This document shows, one piece after another, positions 32,054 through 43,910 of a stretch of DNA of 64,000 nucleotides. This DNA comes from Aphidius gifuensis (taxonomy: Eukaryota; Arthropoda; Insecta; Hymenoptera; Braconidae). The notes under the pieces are model-generated. The model was not told the origin of the DNA, did not search any database, and saw only the letters and a program-made list of their open reading frames with translations. Position numbers and translations under genes: made by a program. The stretch is taken from contig NC_057790.1 in the NCBI RefSeq assembly GCF_014905175.1, positions 9,300,001 through 9,364,000 of the forward strand, read 5' to 3'. How positions within the stretch are numbered: position 1 is the first letter of the stretch; every line of letters starts with the position of its first letter.

Positions 32054-32527
32054 GTTTTAGGGAATAGACGTCGTAAGGCTGTAGATGAGGCTTGGGTCAG
32101 ATATCGACAACGCATAATATACCAAGAATTTCTTAATCGTCGTACCCATTTACGTGAACAGCTCCATCAGCGACAGCAAAATTTTAATTACAATGATAAT
32201 GAAAATATTGATTATCAAAATGAAGATAATCGTGATAATCATCAAGGCCAAGATGACAATCATTATGATACCCAAAATGATAATAATCGTGATGAGAATC
32301 AGGTTGGTGATGATCATCAAGGCCAAGATGACAATCATGATAATCAGAATAAAGATAGACATGATGAAAATCTCGATGGTGGTGATAATCGAAATTTAGA
32401 TAATCGTGATGAGAATCAAGATGGCGATGATCGTGGTGTTAATAATAATCAACACGGTGATCAGCACCATGATCCACATGATGACGTCGATTATTGCCAG
32501 CGTGTTTTAGCTTTTGCGTGCGTATGA
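32054..32527 (+). CDS. Asp/Asn/His-rich ORF without ATG, possible exon
   Basis: An open frame of 157 codons ends with TGA at 32,525. It starts with a basic, helix-like part (GNRRRKAVDEAWVRYRQR) and continues with an acidic low-complexity part built from copies of QGQDDNH and NRDENQ. It has no ATG but is preceded by acceptor-like tattagacag. It lies upstream of a transposase-like fragment at 32,686 and might be its N-terminal region. I do not recognise it. Confidence 0.3.
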   Translation, partial: VLGNRRRKAVDEAWVRYRQRIIYQEFLNRRTHLREQLHQRQQNFNYNDNENIDYQNEDNRDNHQGQDDNHYDTQNDNNRDENQVGDDHQGQDDNHDNQNKDRHDENLDGGDNRNLDNRDENQDGDDRGVNNNQHGDQHHDPHDDVDYCQRVLAFACV

Positions 32528-32685
32528 ATGGGTATGACTTAAAAACAAACCAACGCAATATTACAAGTTGTCGGTCAACATCGCTGTCTCGCCAGGATAC
32601 CCAAAGATGATCGAACGCTTCTCGCAACTCCACGAACTCCAGCTCTTATATACCATATGGCAGGTGGAAAATACCTCGATTTAGG

Positions 32686-32886
32686 GTGAGAAAATGCCCT
32701 TCAAGAACCCTAAAAAAAACTCCTGGGCATCTAATTTCTCGTGAATTATTGTTTGATTTTAGCACTGATGGTGCACTTCTTGAAAAAGGAAAAAAAGGTA
32801 ACGTGTGGCCTATACAAATTAGAATCGTTAACATTCCGAGTAGGGTGCAAAATTCACAGTGGTACAAAATTCACAGTCGAGACTGA
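32686..32886 (+). pseudogene. short transposase-like fragment
   Basis: A 66-codon frame contains RELLFDFSTDGALLEKG followed by GNVWPIQIRIVNIP. The STDG...(L)WPIQ...IVN block resembles a conserved segment of insect transposase-like proteins related to the CACTA group. Nothing else of the gene is preserved, so it is treated as a relic. Confidence 0.35.
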
Positions 32887-32889
32887 TTC

Positions 32890-35383
32890 CAGCGCCACCT
32901 ATCAAAGAAGGTTGTTTCAAAAACATTGAGGATGTTCTAAAAAACCCTTTCAGCTTTCATTTTTAGAATAACCATTTCGAGTCTTCTAAAAACCATTTTA
33001 TGGACTCTTTTAAAGACCCTTTACTTTATTATAATAATGGTGTTCTAAATCTCCCCGTAATATTAAAAAAAGCGTAGATAACTTTAGGTAAACAAATATA
33101 TGATACAAAATCATCACCAACAGTAGCAAAAACACTTCGTGATAATATGAAGCTGCTGGAAAGTTCTGATTTCTTTGACCAAGATGTTGGTGAAGATGTT
33201 GATGATATAGTTAATGATGTGGCTAATGAAAGCAATATATCAATAATGAAAGTTGAAAAAATAGGTTATACATATTCTATATTAATATTAGAATTTATCT
33301 ATTATAAAAAAAGATTAACAAATTAGCTCACATGTTATGTAATAAATATATTAAAGAATGTTATTAATTATAATGAAAAAAAAAACAAAATGTCTTTTGA
33401 AATTTGAATTTTGGCTCTTTTCAAGGCTCCTTAGATTTTAAAGATGGCCCTTGTTGGCCCCTTCAGCGCCACTCGGTGGCTCTTTCACTGCCCGAGCATT
33501 TGGCAACTCTGCCCTTGACATTTTAATTTTATATTTGAAACATAGAATTTTTATATCAATAGGAAACAATACTAGATTCTCAACATAAAGTTAATTCTCA
33601 AGTGTATCTATTTTTTTCTTAATTCAAGAAATTTTGTTTTCTTATAACGAAAGTGATTGAAATCACGTCAATTTACTTTTAACTAAAATTTTTGGTAACG
33701 TTCAATTAAAGAAAAAAATCTTAATTGAAGAAACTTGTCGACCAAAACAACATTCAGTATTCTATTCTGAAAAAAAACATCTGTGGAAGAAAGATGTGTA
33801 TTTTTGAAGGAAGATTTCCGTCCTCAAAAATATGAATAGTTTAAATTCATTAAAAAAATATGACAGTCCGGAATTTACATTCCCATTTTATGTTGAGACT
33901 GTATTTTCTTGATTGGAGAAAATTTACTGAACTTAAACAAAAATGTTTTGATAAAAAGATTGAGTGTGTATTTAAAATGCAATACAAAAACATGTACTGA
34001 AAAGCTTGTCCTATCGAGAAATTTTGTTCTTGGCTTTGGATGTAATTAGCTATCCTTCACAAGTAAATCAGTTCAATAAAAATATCTTTGGTTCCTTCAC
34101 ATTTTGATTTTATTCTTGAAAAACAACATCTTAAGATCAAAAGGAAACTATAATAGATTACCAAGATAGAGTTTTGTTTGTATTGTATCCATTTTTTTCT
34201 CAATTCAAGAAATTTTTATTTGTTGTAAAAAAATTCTTTAAATTACGACAATTTACTTTTAACAAGCATTTTTGGAAACGTTTAATTTAAGAAAAAAATC
34301 TCAAATGAAGAAATTTTGTGACCAAAACGATATTAAATTTCTCTGTCTGAACAAAATTATGAGTTAAAAGAAAAATTTTTTTTTTTCACAAGAATATTAC
34401 TGCCATTTCGAAAATAGAATAGTTGACCTTTAATTTAAAAACATAAAGATTTGAATATTTACAGGCTTGACTTGATTAAACAGTTAATTTTATACGCAGA
34501 GACTTTGTTTTGTTCCCGTAAAAGATCCGTTTTTTATCGATAGGTAAAATAAATAATGATAATAAGAAGTTTCGGAACAAATAATTTCTTGATTTGAGAT
34601 ACCACTGTTGATTATTAATACATGTTGATATTTAACAGTCGTTTGAAAATTTTATTTAATGTGTTTTTTTCTGAAACTTAAAACTCTACATCTTGCATTT
34701 CAAAACTTTTATTATTAAATATGAATATAATCATGTTTAATTTAATCTAAGATATATTGTGTTCAACTTATATTTTGGCATTTGAAGCAAGTTATTCCTT
34801 CTCAGATTTTTACGCATGACACAGAATGGAAAAGATTCTGTGTTTTTGTAAGATTATTTTTCTCTGTTTAAGAAATTATCTCCATTCAAGAATATGTGTA
34901 GCTTATTTCAAACCTTTTTTTTCCTTATCAAAAGTTTGATGAATTATGATTAATATTTTGGACACCTTCAGTATAAACTAAATGGTTTTTCATTATATAT
35001 CAATTTCATTGAAATGTTTTAAATAAATTCTTCTTTAAAGTAATGGAATTTTCAATGAAAGGCTAGTACACCTGCATCACAATTTGATTACAACCGATGT
35101 ATTTTTTTATCATAGTAATATCCGTGATTCTTGATTTGAGTTCCGATGATATTCATTTCGTTTGATTTTGTTGAAACATTTTTTTTCTTAATTTTAAGTA
35201 ATTTTCTTAAACGAAGAAAATTTCTTAATCCAAGAAAATTTTTTACCGGCAAAATCTCATAATTGTCTCAGTATACAATAATTATTATTTCAAATATTAC
35301 CGAAGTTTTTTATATTTGAAAAAAACAAAAACAACTCGATCTTAGTCAGCAAGTATTTGTAACAGTGAGGTTTTTTATTTTAG
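32890..35383. other. AT-rich stretch with an old direct repeat
   Basis: An exon-like open segment at about 33,087-33,327 (GKQIYDTKSSPTVAKTL then an acidic stretch) cannot be assigned. Segments 33,536-33,760 and 34,105-34,330 are diverged direct copies (aattcaagaaattt, gacaatttacttttaac(a/t)a, gaagaaa(c/t)ttgt(c/g)gaccaaaac), suggesting an old tandem duplication of about 570 bp. No gene seen between 33,330 and 35,383. Confidence 0.45.
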
Positions 35384-36117
35384 AGCTGCGATTGAATTCA
35401 ATCAAAAAACTTTTAACGATTGCCTTGGCACTTGGTGCTGAACGTACTTGTAGTCAGTTGATGCCTTTTTTGACAGAGACAATTTATAATGGAGATAAAG
35501 TTTAATTGGCACTTGCTGAACAACTTGGTACATTCACACCACTTGTAGGTCGACTTGATTATGTTTATTGTTTATTGGTAAGTATTTGAAAAAAAAAGAT
35601 AATTATTTAAATTGACATTCAACAATTTAGCATTATTGATTACACTATAGCGTGATTAATTAATTAAAAATGAATACAAGCATACTTTAGCTTTGTTTTT
35701 CACATGTTTAAATGTGAAAACTAACATACTCACTTTACCATTAATTTGATTTTTATTTTTTTTTATTTTTATAAGATCAAGCATCTACTTGAAAAAATAT
35801 TATTTAAACGTCAAAAAAAAGAGCAACAAAAATATTATATTCAAGTCAACGAGACAATAATAAAATTTTCGTTTTATTTATTTACATTACAATTGTAATT
35901 GAAAATAATAAATTTTAGCCACCACTTGAAGCATTGGCACCTGTTGAAGAAACAGTTGTACGTGACAAAGCAGTTGAATCTTTGCGTAATCTTGCAAGTC
36001 AACACAGTTCAGCATATCATGAAGATCATTTTTTTCCATTGGTACAACGTTTTACATCTGGTGATTAGATTACGTCAAGAACATCAGCATGTGGTTTAAT
36101 AAGTTTATGTTATCCAC
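35384..36117 (+). pseudogene. PP2A 65-kDa scaffold subunit A pseudogene, introns retained
   Basis: Two exons of the HEAT-repeat scaffold of protein phosphatase 2A are readable. Exon 35,384-35,577 follows acceptor ttttattttag and ends at TTG/GTAAGT; it contains LRLNSIKKLLTIALALGAE and LAEQLGTFTPLVG. Exon 35,919-36,117 follows aataaattttag and contains PPLEALAPVEETVVRDKAVE and a stretch ending SACGLISLCYP. In-frame stops (TAA at about 35,502, TAG at about 36,066) and loss of the rest of the gene make it non-functional. Retention of introns shows it arose by genomic duplication, not retroposition. The intact parent must be elsewhere. Confidence 0.85.
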
Positions 36118-36132
36118 ATGGAAGTGGTTCTA

Positions 36133-36231
36133 ATGAGTGAATCACCAGTTAGAAGCGGACGCGAAGAAGAAGAACCTTCGAGAAATCAATCTATGGAAGA
36201 TTCTGAAATAGATTCTGGAGATTCTGAATAA
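36133..36231 (+). CDS. short acidic ORF of unknown nature
   Basis: A 32-residue frame starts MSESPVRSGREEEEPSRNQS and ends in an acidic Ser/Asp tail before TAA, followed within about 120 bp by AATAAA-type words (about 36,348). It may be the 3' end of a lost gene or TE. Not recognised. Confidence 0.25.
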   Translation: MSESPVRSGREEEEPSRNQSMEDSEIDSGDSE

Positions 36232-36454
36232 ATCCATAATAATGAATTTTTCTATTGCATAATTTTTTTCTGTACTTTCTATGTATGTTTTATTTGTATC
36301 GTCTCTATCCAATATTGTATGTTGTAACCATATTCATATGACTAAAACAATAAATTATCATTGAAACCTTGTTATTTATGCATAGTTCCAGATTATTTTC
36401 AATGTGAACGACTTTATACAGTCATTGATTTACTGTAATATATAATCAGATTAT

Positions 36455-36770
36455 TACCGTTAATGAACCGCTAACCAACTACGAATAAACTAAGTTTAAT
36501 TAACCAGAAACCAACAAACCCTAAATAGACTATGAGTAAACCATAAATGGTGACCCAAGTTTCTGGTTTCTGGTTAGTTTTCGGTTAGTTATTTGAATCC
36601 AAAATATTCGGGTTTGAACAAGGCTTATTAACAGTTAACTAACAGTTAGTTCTTATTTGGTTATTTTTAGGTTTAAGAAGGGTTTGTTTTTGGTTTTTTT
36701 TGCGCACATTCCAACCTTGAGACTACCGTTTGATAACGGTTCATAAGGGGTTAGACCGTACCGTTAGGGA
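36455..36770. repeat. degenerate foldback element
   Basis: Outer words accgttaatgaaccgctaac and gttagac / taacggttcataaggggtta pair loosely, and an inner hairpin taaccagaaacc / ggtttctggtta is clear (36,510 and 36,563). Likely an old palindromic MITE. Confidence 0.45.
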
Positions 36771-37164
36771 AATTAGAATTTTGATAGTTGGATGCAACAG
36801 GGTGGTTTGGGCCCACCTCGGATAAATCTGCAATTGAGGTGACGAAGGTGACGTTACGGGCCTTGGGCCAGGTGATTTCGTTTTTTATCTGGAGTAGGTT
36901 ACCGAGGGTGGCTAGTAGACAGCGGCTTGGTAAAGATCTTTTAGAGGAGGAGGGGAAATTCTTTGCGATAAATGAAGGCAACTCGAGGTCAACAACCGAG
37001 GCAACGTCCAATTCAGGAGGGGTATGAACTTTAACTTCACCAGGTCTGGATGTAGCTCCAAGACTTTCTGGTGAAGGTCTTGTAACAAAAATGTTAATGG
37101 GGGGGAGGGGGGTCTCCAGTGATTTTCTTACGACTGCAGGTGTTTCTCTTAAGGTGAAACACAA
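36751..37164 (-). pseudogene. proline-rich gag/ORF1-like fragment, part 2
   Basis: A 130-codon frame with segments RETPAVVRKSLETPLPPINI, RPSPESLGATSRPGEVKV and a later hydrophobic part. Codon-like composition and GC content (about 50%) contrast with the surroundings. It looks like the continuation of the minus-strand frame at 37,307-37,444, from which it is separated by an inserted MITE. Not recognised further; retroelement gag or ORF1 is a guess. Confidence 0.35.
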
Positions 37165-37295
37165 GTTGTTCTGTTTTACCGGTAAAGTCTGTATGCTTTT
37201 ACATACAAAAAAAAATACTATTATTATTATTTTAATTTTTTCCTATATAAAACACATGGGCTCTACCGGTAAAACAGAACAACTTGTGTTTCACC
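37153..37295. mobile_element. short MITE flanked by TTAA
   Basis: The arms GGTGAAACACAAGTTGTTCT... and ...AGAACAACTTGTGTTTCACC are perfect inverted copies for about 32 bp, and TTAA lies at each edge (37,149-37,152, 37,296-37,299). This is the signature of a piggyBac-type non-autonomous element. It interrupts a minus-strand gag-like frame. Confidence 0.85.
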
Positions 37296-37306
37296 TTAAG
37301 GGGAAA

Positions 37307-37444
37307 TTATCCATCACTAGTAGTGTCCGCTGGGGTCTCCTCCACGTCAAGTCGGTCCGGCTGGGTTTTGGGCTTTCGTTCTCTCTTCTGCTTGTGTATC
37401 GCACTTAGTGGTCCCGGGTGTGTAGATATCTCCTCGTCACCCAT
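37307..37444 (-). pseudogene. gag/ORF1-like fragment, part 1
   Basis: ATG at 37,442-37,444 opens 45 codons beginning MGDEEISTHPGPLSAIHKQK and continuing basic, then acidic Thr-rich, ending at TAA (37,307-37,309) beside the MITE. It precedes, in transcriptional order, the frame at 36,751-37,164. Confidence 0.35.
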
Positions 37445-37471
37445 TGTAACACTGGTGGAGGAGGGGGGGGA

Positions 37472-37830
37472 TGTGAAATAAGGGAACTAATTAATATTAA
37501 TATTAATTGACGGAATGAAACAAATAAAAGAAAATAAAGAGACAGACTGTAAAATAATCCAAAATGAAAGGTAATCCAACAATCCTATGAGTATTACACT
37601 ATACATATAATATTCCAAGACTTAGTAATCTTATGATCCAATAGGTTCGCGTGTAATTAGCTAGTGAACGTTTGGACGCCTTGCACCGGCTTATATAGTG
37701 ACTTGTGAGTAGACTCACGAGTGGAGAAATCCTCCTCATAAGTGAGGGTTACAGCCTACCTCTCACTCAAATAAGAAGGCGATACTAAGATCTAACGAGG
37801 GTAGGAGGGGATATCTCCACCTTTCCAACA
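37472..37830. mobile_element. candidate LTR (about 359 bp)
   Basis: Starts TGTGAAATAAGG directly after a strong purine tract (ggtggaggaggggggg) and ends TTTCCAACA, giving TGT...ACA ends. A TATA-like ttatatag lies near 37,692. If it is an LTR in plus orientation, the purine tract is its PPT; but the neighbouring coding-like frames run on the minus strand, where the same DNA would be a 5' LTR without an obvious primer site. Orientation is unresolved. Confidence 0.35.
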
Positions 37831-37989
37831 AATTTTTCATGGTTTGTTTGATTTTTAACTCTTGCGGATTCTCAGTCGTAGACCAAAGGGTTGATTTTTG
37901 CGACTGGAAATTTTACCTTCCTCAACGATAAATCAATTTGACCCACACCGGAATTAAACAAAGGTCGGGGAGTATTATACTGATTATAG

Positions 37990-38440
37990 GGTGAGTCGAT
38001 TAATTATTTTTACAAAAAACTTTAATTAGTCGTAATTAAAATGGAGACTTATTTTTTAAACAAGGAATCAATCAATACGAATAATTTCAATAAATTGGAA
38101 ATCGGTTCTAGTCAGAGAAATAATTATTACATTCAATTGATCGTACCATAATTAATTTTAACGTCTGAGAAAACCGATTTTAGAAAAGGCCGACAAATTG
38201 TTGCAGCAAAATTGAATTACTGTACCATAATTAGTCATAGTTAACATAAAAATTAATTTTTGGGGAGGTCCAACCAATTATGATTTCAGTAAACTTTAAT
38301 CTACAGTACCATAATCAGTCGTAATTAACATGAGAATGACTTTTTTTTTTTTTGGGGGGGGGGGACTAATTACTACAGGAAAATTTATTTCACCGGATCA
38401 TAAGTAGTTGTAATTAAATTGGGGACTATGTAAGTCAGAG
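37990..38440. repeat. degenerate tandem repeat (taccataattagtcgtaatta units)
   Basis: About four diverged units of roughly 100-110 bp with the recurring words taattagtcgtaatta, gtaccataat and ggggac/ggaggtcc. A second degenerate series with a(g)gtagggata words follows at about 38,600-38,900. No coding potential seen until 39,100. Confidence 0.5.
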
Positions 38441-39102
38441 GACGTCAATTTATAACTTAACTTATACTAAACATGGCCCATGATTCCGGGATGACTCGCC
38501 GAGAGACCTGAGTTGAATGTTACGGGAAGTATTACGCGTAATTTCTTAGTCTATTATTATAATTATATTTTTTTTCTCCTTTTGCTATATTATTTTATCT
38601 TCTTTTTTTTTGTAAAGAATAGCGGGATTGTCAAAAATAAAATTTAGGTAGGGATGTGTTTTTAAAATAGCGATATATCAAAATAACTTATAAAGTAATA
38701 GTCGAAAATAGGTAGGGATACACAATATATTTTTTTTAAGGGATAATATCGTAAATACATTATAAAGTAGTAGGAAATAGGTGGGGATAGCACGACTATG
38801 TTTCAAAGTAGTGGGAATTTTTTAAATAAATTTTGAAATAACGGTAAATGGGTGGGAGTATAAGGGATATATTCTTTTTTGTAGCGGGGATAGTAGAATA
38901 AATTTTATAAAAGAGATATTCTTTCACGGCGGATTTCCACCTTCATCGGATTTCCCTCTCTTTTTTTACTCTCTCCATAATCCCGATGCTGGAACCTAGA
39001 AGCGCAAAAACTAAAATTCTAAACAGATGTTTTTTTATACAGTGGCATAGCATATTGTTGACAAAAGTCATTTTCGATTCAAAATCAAAATAAAAGCAAT
39101 TC

Positions 39103-39207
39103 ACGATGAATCATGATATAAAGGATGTTGATCCAATTGTAGATCTTTTGATTAGAGAAGTAGTAAATTATGTAGCTAAAGAAGTAATTTTTGAAAGAAA
39201 TTATTAA
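39103..39207 (+). CDS. short ORF, possible first exon of the Harbinger gene
   Basis: A 34-residue frame beginning MNHDIKDVDPIVDLLIREVV, 240 bp upstream of the exon at 39,451. It could be the N-terminus of the Harbinger-related gene, but no donor site is evident. Unrecognised. Confidence 0.25.
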   Translation, partial: TMNHDIKDVDPIVDLLIREVVNYVAKEVIFERNY

Positions 39208-39450
39208 TTCCTGTCAATTATAAATGATAAATAAATTCAAGAATAATGTTTATATGAATATTTAAATTATTTCGTAATTAAAAATATGATTTAGTCATTT
39301 TATAATTTAAAATTTATTTCAATTTAAATTATTTCTATTACAAATTAATTAGAATATATTTAAAATCAATGCTTCAAATTAATTATAGTCTATTTTGTAT
39401 ATATTTGTATAATTTCTTAATTTATATGATTTAAACAAAAATAATTGTAG

Positions 39451-41856
39451 GTGCTGCTGGTTGATAATGATAATGGTCCAGCTGGTGACAGTACCGATGA
39501 TTCAGATATTTCAATTGATGATTCAGATTCTTCAGAATATAAAAATGCACCAAGAGACAGTGCCGTAACAAGGGGTGGGCAAGAGGGGCAACTGCCCAGG
39601 GCACAGTGTAAAGGGGGGGCGCACTTAGAAGCGCGTCACAAGAAAAAAAAATATTCTTTTTTAAACAATTAAAAGAAAATTATATTTTCAGAAAAGAAAT
39701 TGACTACTGTCATTTATGATCATTCAGATATTACATAAACATGATTGTCTTTCTAAATTTTGAAGTTAATTGTCCTCATTATTGTCATTTGTCGTTTAGA
39801 GACAATCGTCCTAAAACAATATTAAAAATGCAAAATAAAACGTAAAATAAAAAATATACTTAATAATTTGAATTGAAATTTTTTTTTGTTTCTTCTGACA
39901 ACGGCCAAGACACGATCTTCTATACTCAAATTCTACCGAATTCTACCTATTACTAACATCGTACTATAACCGACTTAATTACTAACGCAGGTTAACATCG
40001 ACCGATTTTTATTCTGCTTGTATTGACTATATGCCAAAGGTTTGCCTATCCTTTTTTTAATTGACATAAATTGAGATGATTATGGCAAATGGCTGAGAAA
40101 TTAATTCAGATTACGAATTTATTTATTTGGTCACATCCTTTTCTTAGCAACATTTGCCATAATTAATTAATAAAAAAGCTATTGCCAAATATTGCTGAGG
40201 AAAGAATGTATCACCAAATATATTATTTCCTAGTCTAAATGAATTCTTTAGCTAATTTAGACAATAATTTCAATTTATGATAGGAGATATTGCTAAGGAA
40301 TTAATTTAGACTAGGAATTAATATATTTGGTTACATTCTTTCCCTAGATACATTTGCCATAATTAATTAATCAAAAAGCTATTAGCGGCTGTTGCTAAAG
40401 ATTGGATGTAACCAAATAAATTATTTCATTATCTAGATCAATTTCTCTGCAATATTTTCTATAATACAATAGAATCATTGTGCCAAATTGATTGTATCTT
40501 CAATAGACTTCGATGACATCATAGATGAATTTTTCAGCGACAACGCCAGAAGACAAAAACTGTTTTGATTTTGTAATGATTCATTCTTCATCTATATCAC
40601 TTTTAAAATATTTTGTCTTTTATATTATTATCCACAACAATTTTTATTTAGAAAAAAAAATTGTTTCAGTATATTCTGGCGGTTTTGCTTGTTATATATA
40701 TTATCGTTGAATACACCTAACAAATGATTTTTTTTTTATATATTATATCGATAAAAATAGGGCGCAAAATATAATTTTGCCCAGAGCGCAAAAATTCCTT
40801 GTTACGGCACTGCCAAGAGAACGTCGTCCGTTACACTGGGTATTTAATTACATCGAAAACGTGCATCGTTCAGAAAACCGAGAATTCAGGAGCCATTTTC
40901 GAATTGAAAGAAGATACACATATGAATTGATTAGTGAATCAATTTTTTATCAAATTTTTTAAATATATTATTACTATATAATAACAAATGAAAATTTTTT
41001 TCAGATCGATTAATTCAAACAAATTTTTAAATAATTATGACCCTCATAAAAATGCAATAAGTCATGAAAAAAAATTTTTACTTACACTTTGGTACTTGGC
41101 AAACACTGAGACGTTCCGTAAAGTATCAGATCGGTTCAATGTTACATCAAGTTCATCTCATCGCGTTTTACAACAAACATTGAATTTATTCACTGGCTAG
41201 ATAATGATGAAGAAAAACAAGTCATAAGTGGAAGATTTAATAATATTCAAGGTCTTGATAATGTTATTGATGCTATGATGATTGTCACATCAGAATTCTT
41301 AGACCAGCCGAAAATCAACGTGATTATTACAATCGTAAAAGATATCACAGTATTGTGTTGCAAGTTGACGCAACAAGTGATAAAAATATAATTGATTTTT
41401 ATGTTGGAGAACCAGGGTCGATGCATGATGCTCGAGTATGTCGAAGATTACCAATGTACATAAGAGCTCACGCAATGTACTCAAGCTGATCCCAAGTTTT
41501 TTGGTCAGCTTCATCTATTGGGTGATTCAGCATCTGCTAATTTGCAATAGATCGTGACCCCATTTCGTGATGATGGTAGGTTGACTCAAATGGTAATCGA
41601 ACACACATTTAGGGATTTAGGAAATGTATTTCGTAGTTTTCAAAAATTTCATAATATAAGGATAAATATTACCCTGAATTGCATTTCATCTTCATGTATA
41701 TTGCATAATATTCGTAATTTAGATAGACAAAATGATTCAGACGATAAATCTGAGTCTGATAGTGATTCAGCCAATGATGATAACGAGTTAATTGTTACAA
41801 AATCAAATATTGCATTGGTGATTGATATGAAAAAACAAAAAATTACATATTTATGA
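39451..41856 (+). pseudogene. PIF/Harbinger transposase (HARBI1-like), interrupted and decayed
   Basis: Coding pieces on one strand: an acidic exon from 39,451 after acceptor aattgtag; PRERRPLHWVFNYIENVH at about 40,813 onwards; KKFLLTLWYLANTETFRKVSD and VTSSSSHRVLQQTLN (about 41,064-41,190), the helix-turn-helix-like part of Harbinger transposases; IVLQVDATSDKNIIDFYVGEPGSMHDARV-type DDE core at about 41,350-41,440; and VIEHTFRDLGNVFRSFQ (about 41,595) near the C-terminus, followed by an acidic tail. Stops and frameshifts near 41,200, 41,300 and 41,490 show decay, and a hAT element splits the second exon. These nucleases (DDE_Tnp_4) normally work with a Myb-like partner. Confidence 0.75.
39558..40812. 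mobile_element. hAT-type non-autonomous element with 8-bp TSD
   Basis: Terminal repeats CAGTGCCGTAACAAGG and CCTTGTTACGGCACTG, flanked by CCAAGAGA on both sides (39,550-39,557 and 40,813-40,820). CAGTG tips with an 8-bp duplication are diagnostic of hAT. The element lies inside the Harbinger transposase exon. Its interior (about 40,084-40,480) holds alternating direct and inverted copies of a tggcaaat... tttgccataattaattaa unit, similar in design to the hairpin array at 29.2 kb. Confidence 0.9.
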
Positions 41857-43011
41857 AACAAAAAAATGAGCATAAGCAAACCAAAAAAAAATTACAATGA
41901 AAAAAAAAAACTATTGAGTGTTAACATAACATAAAAATAATCGATTTTTTTTTTTTAGAATTTTGACTGAACTCTAGAGACTCAACTAATAAGATTATTA
42001 TATTGGTATTGCGTAATATCAAATCTAAGATGAACGTACTGATGATATATCTACGAAGAATACATTTTATAACTTTATGTTTATCTTGAATGTTACTTTT
42101 TTTTAATTGATATGATTTTGTTAGGTAAACAACAATAACCAGTTACACTCAATGTGACTTATGTTTCAATAATCTTATGAAAAGACAACAATAATATTTT
42201 TTCATTTTATTTTATTTTTTTATTTACCAATTGTTTGATTTTCTAAATTATTTTTTAATAAAAAAAATATGATTACTGTTATGTCCGAATTCACCCGTAA
42301 TAATAATTAATGTACTTACTTTTAATTTGATCCTAACCTCGTGGTCAAGAGATCAGGTTCACAGCGTGAAAAGAAAAAGACGTAGGATGAGAGAGATAGG
42401 TTGTAATAATTATTACACCTTGATTTATTATTAAAAATTATGACTGAAGTTTTATTGATTATTAATTCTCGTGGTTATGTTATAGTGTTTGTGTACATAT
42501 AATGTATAATGATTTTTAGTTACTCACAATAGCTGATTTCTCGTTTTACACTGCTTTATATATTATAATGGCTCTTGGATCTGTCCCTCTTGGTTGTTCT
42601 TTGATTACTGATCGATTACTGTTTATTTATTGGTTGATGATGGGTTGAGTCGCTTGCTGATCTTGTTTTGAACAATCACTATCACTGACTCGATTTATTA
42701 TTGATCTTTATTGTGAAATATTTTTATTACTTATATAATTTTTATTACTTCATATGTTGATCGGTCCATTAATGAGTAATTAATCATGAACTCTGCAAAA
42801 ATTAGATGTGGCAACGTATGGCATATTCAAACACACACACACATACCCGAAGTTCCATATATTGTATACGGAGCGCAGGCGCTTTTCTCTTTATTTTCTT
42901 ACAGTGTAGCCAGATTTCAGTTTTGTCTGTAACGTCAGAAGCGCCCCGCAACACCCGCAATGAATTCGTGCATAACCTCCTTAACAAGTTATACAACAAG
43001 TACTGAAGTCA
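41857..43011. other. no recognised gene
   Basis: AT-rich DNA. A segment from about 42,280 (tgttatgtccgaattcaccc) to 42,770 has a slightly higher GC content and a TATA-like box on the minus strand (tatataaagcag, about 42,552-42,563), so it could be a solo LTR; this is not established. Confidence 0.35.
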
Positions 43012-43672
43012 ATCAAGAGGTACGGTAGTGCCCTCCAATTCCTTGGGAAATTATATTAAAATATGATTGATCAGATAAAAATATTATGTCTTCTAATCAT
43101 TCCATTAAATCAATATCAGAATTTTTATAAAGAAAAAAACAGATTTTTTAGCTGTATACTTTTTTTTTAAACTTCAAAATCAATTTCAGAAATTGCGTTT
43201 TTCTTGATATTTCCCTAAAAACTCAGGGCATTCTGACAAACATTAGAAACCAAAATCAAATTAAAGCAATATGGCTTTTAAGTCGAGAGCAATTCGACAA
43301 CATTATAAAATGAAATTGAGCAAAAATAGTGGAATGGTGTGAAAGAATCTTTATATCAGTACAGTATTCATCATCGCATCGATGGTGCGCGCGCCATATG
43401 TTGTTGGGATTATTACAGTTTCAGAAATTGCGTTTTACTTGAAATTTCTTTCAAAAGTTAGGGCACTCTGACAAACATTATAAATAAAATGAAATCAAAT
43501 CAAAGCAACACAAAGCAATATTGCTTCCTGGTCCAGAGTAATTCGACAACATAATAAAAATAAAATTGAGCAAGAATAGTAAATGGTGTGAAAAAACCTT
43601 TGGGTATATTTACAGTATTCAATATCGCATCGATGGCCCGAATCTAATAATGATACTTTTAGCTATGTTTCC
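43012..43672 (+). repeat. dimeric dispersed repeat, copy 1 (inverted copy at 63 kb)
   Basis: Starts gaagtcaatcaagaggtacg and contains two diverged halves of about 290 bp, each with cagaaattgcgtttt(t/a)cttga, tctgacaaacatta, aattcgacaaca, aaattgagcaa and tcgcatcgatgg. The entire unit recurs in reverse at 62,989-63,675. Confidence 0.8.
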
Positions 43673-43910
43673 AAGTCACATGTTGTGATTGTTTATTTTT
43701 CTTTTCATTGAGTTTAATGAGTTTTTTTTTTTTATATTATATGTAAAAGGAAATATTTTCAAATATCTAAATCAGCTGCCAGAAGCATCTGTCTATAGAG
43801 CAAGAAAGCTAACATATTTTTAAATACTATTTTTGACTTGTTCATTTTTTTGTGATGGTTGATGCACAACTATTTTATAAGTTTGAGTATTAAATATTAA
43901 TAATAATAAA

